Assembly: GCF_000934725.1 (NCBI RefSeq)
Contig: NZ_JYNS01000016.1
Span: 37,643-101,642 of the forward strand
Direction of reading: 5' to 3'
DNA length: 64,000 bases
Source: Methyloterricola oryzae
GTDB lineage: Bacteria; Pseudomonadota; Gammaproteobacteria; Methylococcales; Methylococcaceae
Shown here: piece by piece, positions 1 to 9,287 of the stretch
Layout of the letters: the number at the start of each line of letters is the position of its first letter
Position numbering within the stretch: the first letter of the stretch is position 1
The notes under the pieces: model-generated
Told to the model about the DNA's origin: nothing
What the model saw: the letters and a program-made list of their open reading frames with translations, nothing else
Databases searched by the model: none
Program-made: the position numbers and the translations under genes

Positions 1-30
1 ATCGCCGTTGAGGTAGACAATCTGGGTCAT
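1..30 (-). CDS. dat: D-amino-acid (D-alanine) aminotransferase, N-terminal fragment
   Basis: Only the first ten codons lie in the window; reading the minus strand from the ATG at 28-30 gives MTQIVYLNGD, which matches the usual N terminus of PLP-dependent D-alanine aminotransferases. The family interconverts D-alanine and 2-oxo acids. It begins 6 bases after the dacC stop codon, and dacC-dat is a common order in gammaproteobacteria, so the two are probably co-transcribed. The gene continues beyond position 1. The call rests on ten residues plus synteny. Confidence 0.6.
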   Translation of the reverse strand, partial: MTQIVYLNGD

Positions 31-36
31 GGTGTC

Positions 37-1179
37 TTATTTGAAGTACAGGCGGACGGAATCGATGGCTCGCCGGAAAATGCCGCCTTCGCCAACCGCT
101 TGCATGGCGACCAGGTCGGTTTCGGCCACGGGCTGGTCGTTGAGGGCGACCTTGATCTGGCCCAGCTTCGCGCCTTTTTCCACCGGCGCGGTGACGGAAT
201 TACCGATCTCCATGGAGGCCTTGAGGTTCTGGTATTGGCCGCGCGGATAGGTCACGTAGAAATCGCGGGTCAAGCCCAGCGGGAGTTCGGTGATTTCCCC
301 CTTCCACACCCGCGCTTCCGCCAGCTTCTCATTGGCCTTGTAAAGCGGGCGTGTTTCAAAGAAGCGGAACCCGTAATTGAGCAAGGCCTGATTGGCGTTC
401 GCTCTTTCGTTGTCGCTATTGGTGCCCAGCACCACGGAGATCAGGCGCATGTTGTCGCGCAGCGCCGAGGTGACCAGGCAGAAGCCGGCGGTCGAGGTGT
501 GGCCGGTCTTGACTCCGTCGACGGTCGGGTCACGCCACAGCAGCCGGTTACGGTTCACCTGCTTGATGTTGTTGTACAGGAACTCCTTGATGGAATGCCA
601 TTTGTAATACTCGGGAAACTCCTCGATCATGGTCCGGGTCAGCACCGCCAGGTCGCGCGCTGTGGTGTAGTGCTCCGGATCGGGCAGGCCCATGCTGTTC
701 TTGTAATGGGTGTTCTTCATCCCCAGGCGTTCGGCATTTTGATTCATCATCTGCGCGAACACGGCCTCATCGCCCGCCACGTGCTCGGCCAGGGCCACGC
801 TGGCATCATTGCCCGACTGCACGATCATGCCTTTGAGCAGACTCTCGACCGGAATCTGCGCGCCCACCTGTGCGAACATCCGCGAACCTTCGGTACGCCA
901 GGCCTTTTCGCTCACGGTCACCATGTCGTCCAGCTTGAGATTGCCCTTGGCCAGTTCAGTAAACACCACGTAGGCGGTCATGATCTTGGTCAGGCTGGCC
1001 GGCTCCAGACGCTGGTCGGCATCCTTCTCCGCCAGGACGCGGCCACTGTTGAAGTCCATCAGCAGGTAGGCCTTGGCTCCCACTTCCGGGGGAGCGGGAA
1101 TCTGGATCGGATCGGCGGAATGGGTGGGGCGGGCAAGGGTGAGCAGGGTGAAGAGCAGTACGGGAACAAATGAGCGCAT
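37..1179 (-). CDS. dacC: D-alanyl-D-alanine carboxypeptidase (PBP5/6 family)
   Basis: Peptidase S11 enzyme that removes the terminal D-Ala from peptidoglycan pentapeptides in the periplasm, limiting the number of cross-link donors. The 380-residue protein begins with a signal peptide (hydrophobic run about residues 3-15). The three active-site motifs are visible: SLTK at 62-65 (nucleophile Ser62), SGN at 122-124 and KTG at 224-226. The PBP5 C-terminal beta domain follows, and the last 16 or so residues (GGIFRRAIDSVRLYFK) look like the amphipathic membrane-anchor helix of this family. The start is placed at the Met that opens the signal peptide; a longer in-frame ORF adds 19 polar residues and is unlikely. 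It lies just upstream of dat and downstream of the rod-shape cluster. Confidence 0.93.
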   Translation of the reverse strand: MRSFVPVLLFTLLTLARPTHSADPIQIPAPPEVGAKAYLLMDFNSGRVLAEKDADQRLEPASLTKIMTAYVVFTELAKGNLKLDDMVTVSEKAWRTEGSRMFAQVGAQIPVESLLKGMIVQSGNDASVALAEHVAGDEAVFAQMMNQNAERLGMKNTHYKNSMGLPDPEHYTTARDLAVLTRTMIEEFPEYYKWHSIKEFLYNNIKQVNRNRLLWRDPTVDGVKTGHTSTAGFCLVTSALRDNMRLISVVLGTNSDNERANANQALLNYGFRFFETRPLYKANEKLAEARVWKGEITELPLGLTRDFYVTYPRGQYQNLKASMEIGNSVTAPVEKGAKLGQIKVALNDQPVAETDLVAMQAVGEGGIFRRAIDSVRLYFK

Positions 1180-1447
1180 CCGGTCAATCCTCTCAGGCTG
1201 TTCGCTATCGTTCGTTCGATGGGGTAGCGGCGCCATTGTAGCATGCTGGGACCGCCACGTTCGCGGGTCCTGCCTGCCGGGACGGCATCAGCGCCAGTTT
1301 GACGCACACCCCGGCCGGAGGCGGCCAGGGAGTGCGTTGAGTGCCCACTTGCTTCGGGAATTCTGTGGCTAGGCACTACCCCTGGGTCAGCGTGAAGCTT
1401 CAGGCTTGCCGCCAGTTGGCATCGGCGGCATCGGTCGATGGGCCACG

Positions 1448-2995
1448 TTAACGCAGAACGTTGGTGGTTTCCTGGGCGACAGCCCGAAAACGCTTCGGTT
1501 TTCTGGAGCCTGCCACCTGTGCCGTAAAGGTCACCTGGACTTTGTTGCGATAGACGCCCTGCTTGCGCGCGGTGAGCTTGATCTCCACTGTCCACGTGTT
1601 TCCGGCTGCGAGGCTGTCCAGCTTGCACACCACTTTGGTTTTCCCTTTGCAGGCGCCCTGGCTGGCCACAACGGATTCCAGCCGGGCTTTCGCGGACAGG
1701 ACGTCGGTCAGCTTGACCTTATTGGCTTGAGTGGCGCCTTTATTGGTGAAGCTCAGGGTGTAGGTATAGCTTTGGCCCACCAAGACCGGATCCTGGGATT
1801 CGGACTGGCTTAGACCCTCGGCGGCGATGGGACCCTGAGGCTTGCCGGGTGTTGCGGTTCTGGAAGGCAAACCAACGGCGAAGGATTTGGCGAAGTAGAT
1901 CAGGGGGCCTTGTCCAGTGTCAGCGAAATTGCTGAGCAAGCTGCGCGCCCCGGTGGCCGGATCGATGGCCTGGATGCCGCCCAATCCCGCCGTGTTGGCA
2001 TTACCGTCGTCCAGGACCAATAGCCTGCCGTCCTGGGCCCAAACCTGGGCACGGGGCATGCCAAGCACAGGCCCCTGGGATGTGGCACCGAAATCGCTCA
2101 GCAGGCGGCGTTCGCCGGTTTCCGTATTCACCGTGTCGAGGTTGAAACGCAGCTGGTCTACATTGAATTGATCGGAGCAAAAGAGCAGATTGGAAGCGCC
2201 TTTCAAGCCGCCCTCCGCAAACTCGGGGCCGGCCCCGCACCCCAAGGCGTTGTTCGGAACCACAGTCCCGGCAGGCACCTGAGAGACGATGGAACGGCGC
2301 CCCGTCTCGGGATTGATCTCCAGCAGGGACGCGCTGGCCGAGACACCCGTTTCGGTGGCGAAAAGGCCGCCTTGCGGGTCAAGTCCCAGGAAATAGGTGA
2401 ATGCAGGGCCTTGATTCGAGTCGGACGGATCGCTGAAAAGGCTTCTCTTGCCGCTTATCGGGTCTATGGCGATGATGACGCCACCCGCCGAGTTTTCGTG
2501 GATCAGGAGGCGTCCCCCTGGCGTGGCCACAAGGCGCGTAAATGAGGTGCCTCGGCCGCCGATTGTCGGCCCGAATGAGGGGTCGGCTAATGGGCTGAGC
2601 AGCTGCCGGTCGCCAGTGGCCGGGTCAATGCTGTAGAGCGATTCCCGTAGTACAGGGTCGGGATGCTCTGCCGCCATGACATAGATCGTGCCAGCCGCAG
2701 ACACGGCGACACCGTTCCAAAACGTGCCGCCACGGTTGCGTGATTCTGCCGACTGGGCATTGCCGGCTAAGGCGTCGCGTTGTGCATCCGCCTCGCTATA
2801 GGCGCTGAGCAGGGTCCGTTGTCCGGTGGCGAGATCCACCCGAAACGCCGCATCGCACGCCGGGCCAACGGATCCGTCGCACCAGGAACCGATGACGATG
2901 GCTTCTTCAGCCATGCATGTGGCCGCGCCCGTCGCGAGCAGCGCCGTGGCCAGGCCGGCGATCATGGTGGTGTTGCAGCGGTTGTGTGTTGTCAT
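1448..2995 (-). CDS. Exported repeat protein with predicted beta-propeller and C-terminal DUF11 domain
   Basis: A 515-residue exported protein of unknown function. A signal peptide covers about residues 1-29. The following 350 residues hold at least six copies of a degenerate unit of the form hydrophobic-D-P-x-T-G-x-R-x-L-L-S-x(3,4)-D-x(3)-G-P (for example IDPATGDRQLLS, IDPISGKRSLFS, IDPATGARSLLS), spaced about 50-70 residues as in beta-propeller blades. The last 115 residues read as a DUF11 surface-protein domain (YTYTLSFTNKG followed by KLTDVL). The start is the ATG preceded by AGGAGG about 6 bases upstream; a longer ORF starting at 3061 is rejected. It sits between rodA and dacC, where other genomes often have a lytic transglycosylase or rlpA, but nothing ties it to wall synthesis. 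Localisation on the cell surface is inferred. Confidence 0.7.
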   Translation of the reverse strand: MTTHNRCNTTMIAGLATALLATGAATCMAEEAIVIGSWCDGSVGPACDAAFRVDLATGQRTLLSAYSEADAQRDALAGNAQSAESRNRGGTFWNGVAVSAAGTIYVMAAEHPDPVLRESLYSIDPATGDRQLLSPLADPSFGPTIGGRGTSFTRLVATPGGRLLIHENSAGGVIIAIDPISGKRSLFSDPSDSNQGPAFTYFLGLDPQGGLFATETGVSASASLLEINPETGRRSIVSQVPAGTVVPNNALGCGAGPEFAEGGLKGASNLLFCSDQFNVDQLRFNLDTVNTETGERRLLSDFGATSQGPVLGMPRAQVWAQDGRLLVLDDGNANTAGLGGIQAIDPATGARSLLSNFADTGQGPLIYFAKSFAVGLPSRTATPGKPQGPIAAEGLSQSESQDPVLVGQSYTYTLSFTNKGATQANKVKLTDVLSAKARLESVVASQGACKGKTKVVCKLDSLAAGNTWTVEIKLTARKQGVYRNKVQVTFTAQVAGSRKPKRFRAVAQETTNVLR

Positions 2996-3146
2996 CGAAA
3001 CCTCCTTTGGAATCGTGGACACGGGGGTGTCCGCGCTTGGCAAAAGTTCCGACTCTACCATGGGAGGCCGGTGTGGTCGTTCGAGTTTGTCTTACGCGCG
3101 CCGATTAACGGCAGGGAGAGCGATGCTGCGGAAGCCGCCGCCGGAC

Positions 3147-4277
3147 TCACGAAGCCAGCAGCCTGCGGTGGGTCTGGATGGACATCAGCATGCCGAAGCC
3201 GGCCATTAGGGTCACCATGGACGTTCCGCCGTAGCTGACCAGCGGCAAAGGCACGCCGACCACCGGCAGGATGCCGATCACCATGCCCGTGTTCACAAAC
3301 ACGTAGATGAAGAAGGTGATGGTCATGGCCCCGGCCAGGATGCGGCAGAACTTGTCCTGGGCCTGCACCGCGATGTAGAAGCAGCGCGCCAGGATGAACA
3401 GGTAGATGGCCAGCAAGCCCAGGCATCCCAACAGACCGAACTCTTCGGCGAACACGGCGAATATGAAGTCCGTGGAGCGTTCCGGCAGGAATTCCAGATG
3501 GGATTGAGTTCCGTGCAGCCAGCCCTTGCCATAGATCCCTCCGGAACCGATGGCGATCTTGGACTGGATGATGTGGTAGCCGCGTCCCAGGGGGTCCGCC
3601 TCTGGATTCAGGAACATGAGCACCCGATCGCGTTGGTAGTCGTGCATGAAATGCCACATGACCGGCAGCAGGCTGCCTCCCAGCGCGGCGATGGCGACGA
3701 TGTAGCTCCACTGGATGCCGGCAAAGAACAGCACGGCGGCGCCCGATACACCGACGAGGAAGGCGGTGCCCAGGTCCGGTTGCTTGGCGATCATGGCCGT
3801 GGGCAGCAGAATCAGGATGCCGGCGATGGCCACCTCCGAAAACCGGGGCGGCGTAGGCCGGGAAGCAAGGAACCATGCCAGCATCAGCGGCGTGGAGAGT
3901 TTGGTCAATTCCGAAGGCTGGAAGCGGATGACGCCGAGATCCAGCCACCGCCTGGCGCCCAGCGACACCTCGCCGAACAGCATGACGGCCAGCAAAAGCA
4001 TGATTCCAAGCAGGTACAGCGCCGGGCTGTAAAGAATAAGGTAACGGGGATGGATCTGGGCGACGACCAGCATCACGCCGAGTGCGAGCCCGAGGCGGGC
4101 CGCCTGACGCAGCACCACGCCCAGGTCCTGGCCGCCGGAACTGTACAGGATGATAAACGCGGCACCGGCCAGCACCATGAGGCCACCAAGCAGGGGCAGG
4201 TCGATGTGAAGCTTCTGCAACCAACCCTGGGAGGCTTGTTGGTGGCTGCTGAAGGAAATGAACGGCTCTTCCGCCAT
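3147..4277 (-). CDS. rodA: Rod-shape glycosyltransferase RodA (SEDS family)
   Basis: Polytopic inner-membrane peptidoglycan polymerase of the elongasome, working with PBP2. The 376-residue protein has about ten hydrophobic segments and SEDS signatures such as KPDLGTA-like KQPDLGTAFLVG and the C-terminal VVGVPLPLVSYGGTSM motif. The start is the ATG whose A and T overlap the mrdA stop in TGATG, so translation is probably coupled; an upstream in-frame extension into mrdA is discarded. Length agrees with the family (about 370 residues). Confidence 0.95.
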   Translation of the reverse strand: MAEEPFISFSSHQQASQGWLQKLHIDLPLLGGLMVLAGAAFIILYSSGGQDLGVVLRQAARLGLALGVMLVVAQIHPRYLILYSPALYLLGIMLLLAVMLFGEVSLGARRWLDLGVIRFQPSELTKLSTPLMLAWFLASRPTPPRFSEVAIAGILILLPTAMIAKQPDLGTAFLVGVSGAAVLFFAGIQWSYIVAIAALGGSLLPVMWHFMHDYQRDRVLMFLNPEADPLGRGYHIIQSKIAIGSGGIYGKGWLHGTQSHLEFLPERSTDFIFAVFAEEFGLLGCLGLLAIYLFILARCFYIAVQAQDKFCRILAGAMTITFFIYVFVNTGMVIGILPVVGVPLPLVSYGGTSMVTLMAGFGMLMSIQTHRRLLAS

Positions 4278-6118
4278 CAGGGACTGCCTTTCAGGTACTG
4301 TTCGATGACGGCCCTGGCGATGGGCGCCGCCACCGAGCCGCCATGTCCCCCGTTTTCCGCCAGTACCGCAACGGCGATGCGCGGATCCTCGGCGGGCGCA
4401 AAGGCAATAAACCAAGCATGGTCCTTGAGGGTTTCCTTCACGTGCATCTTCTTGTAATCCTGATCCTGGCGCACCGTGAATACCTGTGCCGTGCCGGTCT
4501 TGCCGGCGACGTGATAGCTCAGTCCCGGGGCGATGCCTTTGGCCGTCCCGGCCTGACTGTGAACCACATCGACCATGGCGTCCACCACCGTGCGCCAGTG
4601 CGCCGGATCGATGGAAATCCTTTCCGCGGCACCGCGTGGATAGGGGCTGGCGTCGTTCGTGGGAGATTTGATCGTCCCAACGACCCGCGGCTGCACCACC
4701 CTGCCCTTGCTGGCCAGTGTGGCCACCGCGCGCGCCAGTTGCACCGGCGTAACCTGGACATAGCCCTGGCCGATGCCGGCGATCAAGGTTTCACCGGGAA
4801 ACCAGGGTTGGCGGCGGTGGCGTTTTTTCCACTCCAGGGAGGGATACAAGCCGTTGCGTTCTCCGTCCAGATCGATGCCGGTTTTCTGCCCGAAACCAAA
4901 CTGCGTCATGTAGTCGTGCATGCGCTCGATCCCCAGGTGCTGCGCCAGGTCGTAGAAATACACATCGCAGGATTGCACGATGGCGTAGCGCATATCCACC
5001 GTGCCGTGACCGCCCTTGCGCCAGTCGCGGTACTTGTGTTCAGAGCCGGACAGGCGGTAGAAGCCCGGACAATAGACATGATGTCCAGGGCTGAACTGGC
5101 CCAGGGTCAGGCCGGCCAGCGCCATGAAGGGCTTAACCGTGGAGCCCGGCGGATAGACGCCACGCAGGGCGCGGTTGTAGAGCGGCCGGCTGGGCGAGGA
5201 TTGCAGCGCCTCGTAGGCGTCGCGCTTGATGCCCTGGACGAAGGGGTTGGGATCGAAGCTGGGCTTGCTGGCCAAAACCAGCACATTGCCGGTGTCGGGC
5301 TCGATGGCTACCACCGAGCCGTTGAAGTCCTGCAGCGCATCGAAGGCGGTCTTCTGCAGCTTGATATCCAGTGTCAGGTGCAGATCAGCTCCGGACAGCG
5401 GCTCATTCTGGCCGATGACGTTGATCGACCGTCCCTGCACATTGGTTTCCAGTTCTTCGTAACCGGTCTTGCCATGCAGCAGGGACTCGTAGGTTTTCTC
5501 CACCCCGTTCTTGCCGATGTGGAAGGTACCGCTGTAGACGGATGGGTCCAGGGTCTGCAGTTCGGCCTCGCTGATGCGGCCCACATAGCCCACCACGTGC
5601 GCCGTGAGTTCGCCGTAAGGGTAGGCGCGCAACAGCCGGGCATGGATCTCCACGCCAGGGAAATAGGGCATTTTCACCGCAAAACGGGCGATTTCCTCTT
5701 CGCTCAGTTGCAGGCGGAGCGGCACGCCTTCGAAAATCTTGTGGCGCGTGCGCAGGGAGTTGAAGCGGGCGATTTCTTCGTCCGTGATGTTCAGCAGCTT
5801 TTTCAGCTCGGCCAGGGTCGCGCCCATGTCGGGCACCTGCTCGGGGATCAGCTCCAAGCTATAGGTCGGGTAGTTGTCCGCCAGCACCTCGCCATTACGG
5901 TCGAAGATCATGCCTCGTGTGGGCGGCAGGGGCGAAATTTTCACCCGGTTGTCCCGCGACAGCGTGGCGTAGTATTCATGTCCGACCACCTGCAGATAGA
6001 TCAGCCTGACGGTCAGGGCCGCCGTCGCCACGGCGATGAAAAGGGCGCTGGCAACGATGCGATTGAGGAATAGCCGCTGCTCGCGGAAGCGGTCCTTGAT
6101 GGTGAATTCCTGGATCAT
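4277..6118 (-). CDS. mrdA: Penicillin-binding protein 2 (class B transpeptidase)
   Basis: Elongation-specific D,D-transpeptidase that cross-links lateral-wall peptidoglycan with RodA. The 613-residue protein has one N-terminal membrane anchor (about residues 21-45), the pedestal domain beginning LPPTRGMIFDRNG, and a transpeptidase domain with STVK at 326-329 (nucleophile Ser326), a SCD triad replacing the usual SxN, and AGKTGTAQ near residue 535. SxD at the second motif is common in PBP2. It follows mreD after a 42-base gap and overlaps rodA by one base. Confidence 0.96.
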   Translation of the reverse strand: MIQEFTIKDRFREQRLFLNRIVASALFIAVATAALTVRLIYLQVVGHEYYATLSRDNRVKISPLPPTRGMIFDRNGEVLADNYPTYSLELIPEQVPDMGATLAELKKLLNITDEEIARFNSLRTRHKIFEGVPLRLQLSEEEIARFAVKMPYFPGVEIHARLLRAYPYGELTAHVVGYVGRISEAELQTLDPSVYSGTFHIGKNGVEKTYESLLHGKTGYEELETNVQGRSINVIGQNEPLSGADLHLTLDIKLQKTAFDALQDFNGSVVAIEPDTGNVLVLASKPSFDPNPFVQGIKRDAYEALQSSPSRPLYNRALRGVYPPGSTVKPFMALAGLTLGQFSPGHHVYCPGFYRLSGSEHKYRDWRKGGHGTVDMRYAIVQSCDVYFYDLAQHLGIERMHDYMTQFGFGQKTGIDLDGERNGLYPSLEWKKRHRRQPWFPGETLIAGIGQGYVQVTPVQLARAVATLASKGRVVQPRVVGTIKSPTNDASPYPRGAAERISIDPAHWRTVVDAMVDVVHSQAGTAKGIAPGLSYHVAGKTGTAQVFTVRQDQDYKKMHVKETLKDHAWFIAFAPAEDPRIAVAVLAENGGHGGSVAAPIARAVIEQYLKGSP

Positions 6119-6160
6119 TGCCGAATGTCCGGCATGTGTGCGCTGTTGGCCCGGGCGCGG

Positions 6161-6649
6161 TCAGAAGATGTGGAAACTGCGCCGTACATGCCGGAGAGCC
6201 ACGAAAATGGCGGGCCACAGGGCCGCGCCAGTCAGGGATGGCAGCCAATAAGCGAGGCTGAGGCTGTTGGCGCCCTTGTGATTCTGCGACCAGAGCACCA
6301 GGAGCTGGCTCGCCAGCAGCAGCGGCAGGGTAGCCACCGCCTGCTGATACAGGGGGTACAGCCGCAGCTGCCGGTGCAGATGCAGGCAGCAATAAGCGAC
6401 CACGGCGTAGGCCAGGGCGTGCTGCCCGAGCAGCCGTCCGGTCAGCACATCGGTGATCAGCCCCGTGAACCAGGCCGTGCCCACCCCGACCCGGTCCGGG
6501 AGTGCCAGATTCCAATAGATCAGGAACAACAGTACCCAATCCGGATTGTAGATGGACAGCCCGTGGGGGAGCGCGACGATCCTCATGGCCATCGCCAGGA
6601 TCAGGCTGAAGGCCACGACCAGCGTGGCGATCGGATTATTGGCGGGCAT
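6161..6649 (-). CDS. mreD: Rod shape-determining protein MreD
   Basis: Small integral membrane protein of the elongasome. The 162 residues form about five hydrophobic segments and carry the recognisable family pattern: NPDWVLLFLIYWNLALPDRVGV followed by GLITDVLTGRLLGQHALAY. It overlaps the end of mreC by 14 bases, which implies tight coupling, and precedes mrdA. Length matches E. coli MreD (162 residues). Confidence 0.93.
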   Translation of the reverse strand: MPANNPIATLVVAFSLILAMAMRIVALPHGLSIYNPDWVLLFLIYWNLALPDRVGVGTAWFTGLITDVLTGRLLGQHALAYAVVAYCCLHLHRQLRLYPLYQQAVATLPLLLASQLLVLWSQNHKGANSLSLAYWLPSLTGAALWPAIFVALRHVRRSFHIF

Positions 6650-7574
6650 GGGGCGCTCCCCGGGCCTTGCCCCGGATCGCGGGGTTCGGCGTCGGCGCGG
6701 CTGAGGGCGCCGGCGTTTCCGGCGCCTGCTCAGCGGGCGGCGGAATGCGCGGGATCGGGTCCTGTTTGCTCCATACCATCAGCAATTCGCGGCTTCGGTC
6801 CAGCTTGGCCAGGGGCACGGCCGTGACCTTGGCAAAGGGGCTGGTCTGCGTGGAAAGGGTGGTCACGGTCGCCACGGGGTAACCTTGCGGGAAAACCCCG
6901 CCCATGCCCGATGTCACCAGCAGGTCGCCGGGCTTGATATCCGCATTGCTGGTCAGATAGGGCAGGTAGAGTTTGTCGATTTGTCCGGAGCCTAGGGCGA
7001 TGGTGCGCAGGCCATTGCGGTTTACTTGAACCGGAATCGCGTGGTTTGGATCGGTGATGAGCATCACCTGGGCGTTGTAGGGCGTGACTCTCAGGACTTG
7101 TCCAACCACGCCGCTGGCGTCTACCACCGGCTGCCCCGGATAGATGCCGAAGCGGCTGCCCTTGTTGACCATGACCACGTGCTCGTAGGGGACCAGGTTG
7201 ACTTCCAGCAGTTCGGCGATGAGCACCTGCTCGCCCAGCTTGAACGAGGTTTCCAGCAGGCCGCGCAGGCGGATGTTCTCCTGTTGCAGGGAATCGAACT
7301 TGAGCAGCTGCGATTTGAGCCGAATCTGCTCCTCATGCAGGCGCTGGTTGTCTTTCAGCAGTTCCTCGCGACTGGACAAGCTTTCGGACAAGTTGCGCCA
7401 CCCGTTGATCGGCGAACTCACCAGTTGCTGCAGCGGATACACCAGCACCGCAAGGCTGGTGCGCAATGGATTCAGCATGCCGCGTTGCTCGGCGGCCAAG
7501 AGGGCGAAGGAGGCCAGGACACAAGCAAGCAGCCTGAGATTGAGCGAAGGTCCCTTGGTAAAGATCGGTTTGAT
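6636..7574 (-). CDS. mreC: Rod shape-determining protein MreC, apparently starting at AUC
   Basis: Periplasmic scaffold of the elongasome, tethered by one N-terminal membrane helix, followed by a coiled coil and a beta-rich domain. The reading frame contains no ATG, GTG or TTG upstream of a TTG at 7499, yet starting there would delete the membrane helix. Reading upstream to the in-frame TAG at 7578-7580 recovers IKPIFTKGPSLNLRLLA and the helix, which matches the conserved MreC N terminus with the AUC codon at 7572-7574 exactly where Met is expected. AGGGAG lies about 7 bases before it. The 312-residue length from AUC fits the family. The C-terminal 35 residues are Pro/Ala rich. A sequencing error (ATG read as ATC) is the main alternative. 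Confidence 0.85.
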   Translation of the reverse strand: MKPIFTKGPSLNLRLLACVLASFALLAAEQRGMLNPLRTSLAVLVYPLQQLVSSPINGWRNLSESLSSREELLKDNQRLHEEQIRLKSQLLKFDSLQQENIRLRGLLETSFKLGEQVLIAELLEVNLVPYEHVVMVNKGSRFGIYPGQPVVDASGVVGQVLRVTPYNAQVMLITDPNHAIPVQVNRNGLRTIALGSGQIDKLYLPYLTSNADIKPGDLLVTSGMGGVFPQGYPVATVTTLSTQTSPFAKVTAVPLAKLDRSRELLMVWSKQDPIPRIPPPAEQAPETPAPSAAPTPNPAIRGKARGAPHARQ

Positions 7575-7581
7575 GAACTAT

Positions 7582-7587
7582 CTCCCT
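7582..7587 (-). promoter_or_regulatory. Shine-Dalgarno site of mreC
   Basis: On the minus strand this reads AGGGAG, 7 bases before the AUC codon at 7572-7574. It decides the unusual start: no such site precedes the TTG codon at 7499. Confidence 0.65.
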
Positions 7588-7618
7588 GCCGAGGCGTGCG
7601 CCGCACGCAGCGGCGGCG

Positions 7619-8758
<1,140 letters not shown>

Positions 8759-8899
8759 TCACCGGACCGGCCCTCGAGCCGACCGACGGACGCGGTGCAG
8801 GGAGGCGCAGAGGCGTTTCTCGGCCGCTTGCGGGGCTTGTCCGCGTTCATGATGATGGGCCACACACAGACCAAATCGAAATGACCTCAAGGGGATCGC

Positions 8900-9187
8900 A
8901 TGTCTCTAACCGCTGCAGATGTGAACAAAATTGCCTGGCTGGGACGGCTCGCCATCGACGCCGACAAGGTGGATGCCTACGCCCGCGACCTGTCAGGCAT
9001 CCTGGATTTCGTCGAGCAGATGAGTACCGTGGATACTTCCAACGTGCCGCCCATGGCCCATCCCCTGGATATGGCCCAGAGGCTGCGGGCCGATAGCGTG
9101 ACCGAGCAGGATCAGCGCGAGCAGTTCCAGGCGCATGCGCCGCTGGTGGAAGCAGGCCTGTATTTGGTGCCCAAAGTGATCGAATAA
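8900..9187 (+). CDS. gatC: Asp-tRNA(Asn)/Glu-tRNA(Gln) amidotransferase subunit C
   Basis: Small stabilising subunit of the GatCAB complex, which converts misacylated Glu-tRNA(Gln) or Asp-tRNA(Asn) to the amide form. The 95 residues match the family throughout ([41 protein letters not shown]). It is preceded by AGGGG at a suitable distance and begins the gatC-gatA-gatB operon, divergent from mreB. Confidence 0.95.
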   Translation: MSLTAADVNKIAWLGRLAIDADKVDAYARDLSGILDFVEQMSTVDTSNVPPMAHPLDMAQRLRADSVTEQDQREQFQAHAPLVEAGLYLVPKVIE

Positions 9188-9287
9188 GCCCCGCCCAGAT
9201 TCCGTCCGCGGCTCGCGTATTCAGGTCCGAGCCCATTCCGAACCCGGAGCCCGCAGGCCCCGACCATTCGAACCCGAGAAATTACCG

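Noticed and set aside
1237..1447. Possible small gene or RNA between dacC and the DUF11 gene
   Set aside because: No open frame with a ribosome site, no tRNA-like fold and no clear hairpin with T run was seen.
4343..6073. 576-codon open frame on the plus strand over mrdA
   Set aside because: Shadow of the PBP2 gene; no family motif.
7497..7499. TTG as the mreC start codon
   Set aside because: It would remove the conserved N-terminal segment and membrane helix that are readable upstream; no ribosome site precedes it.
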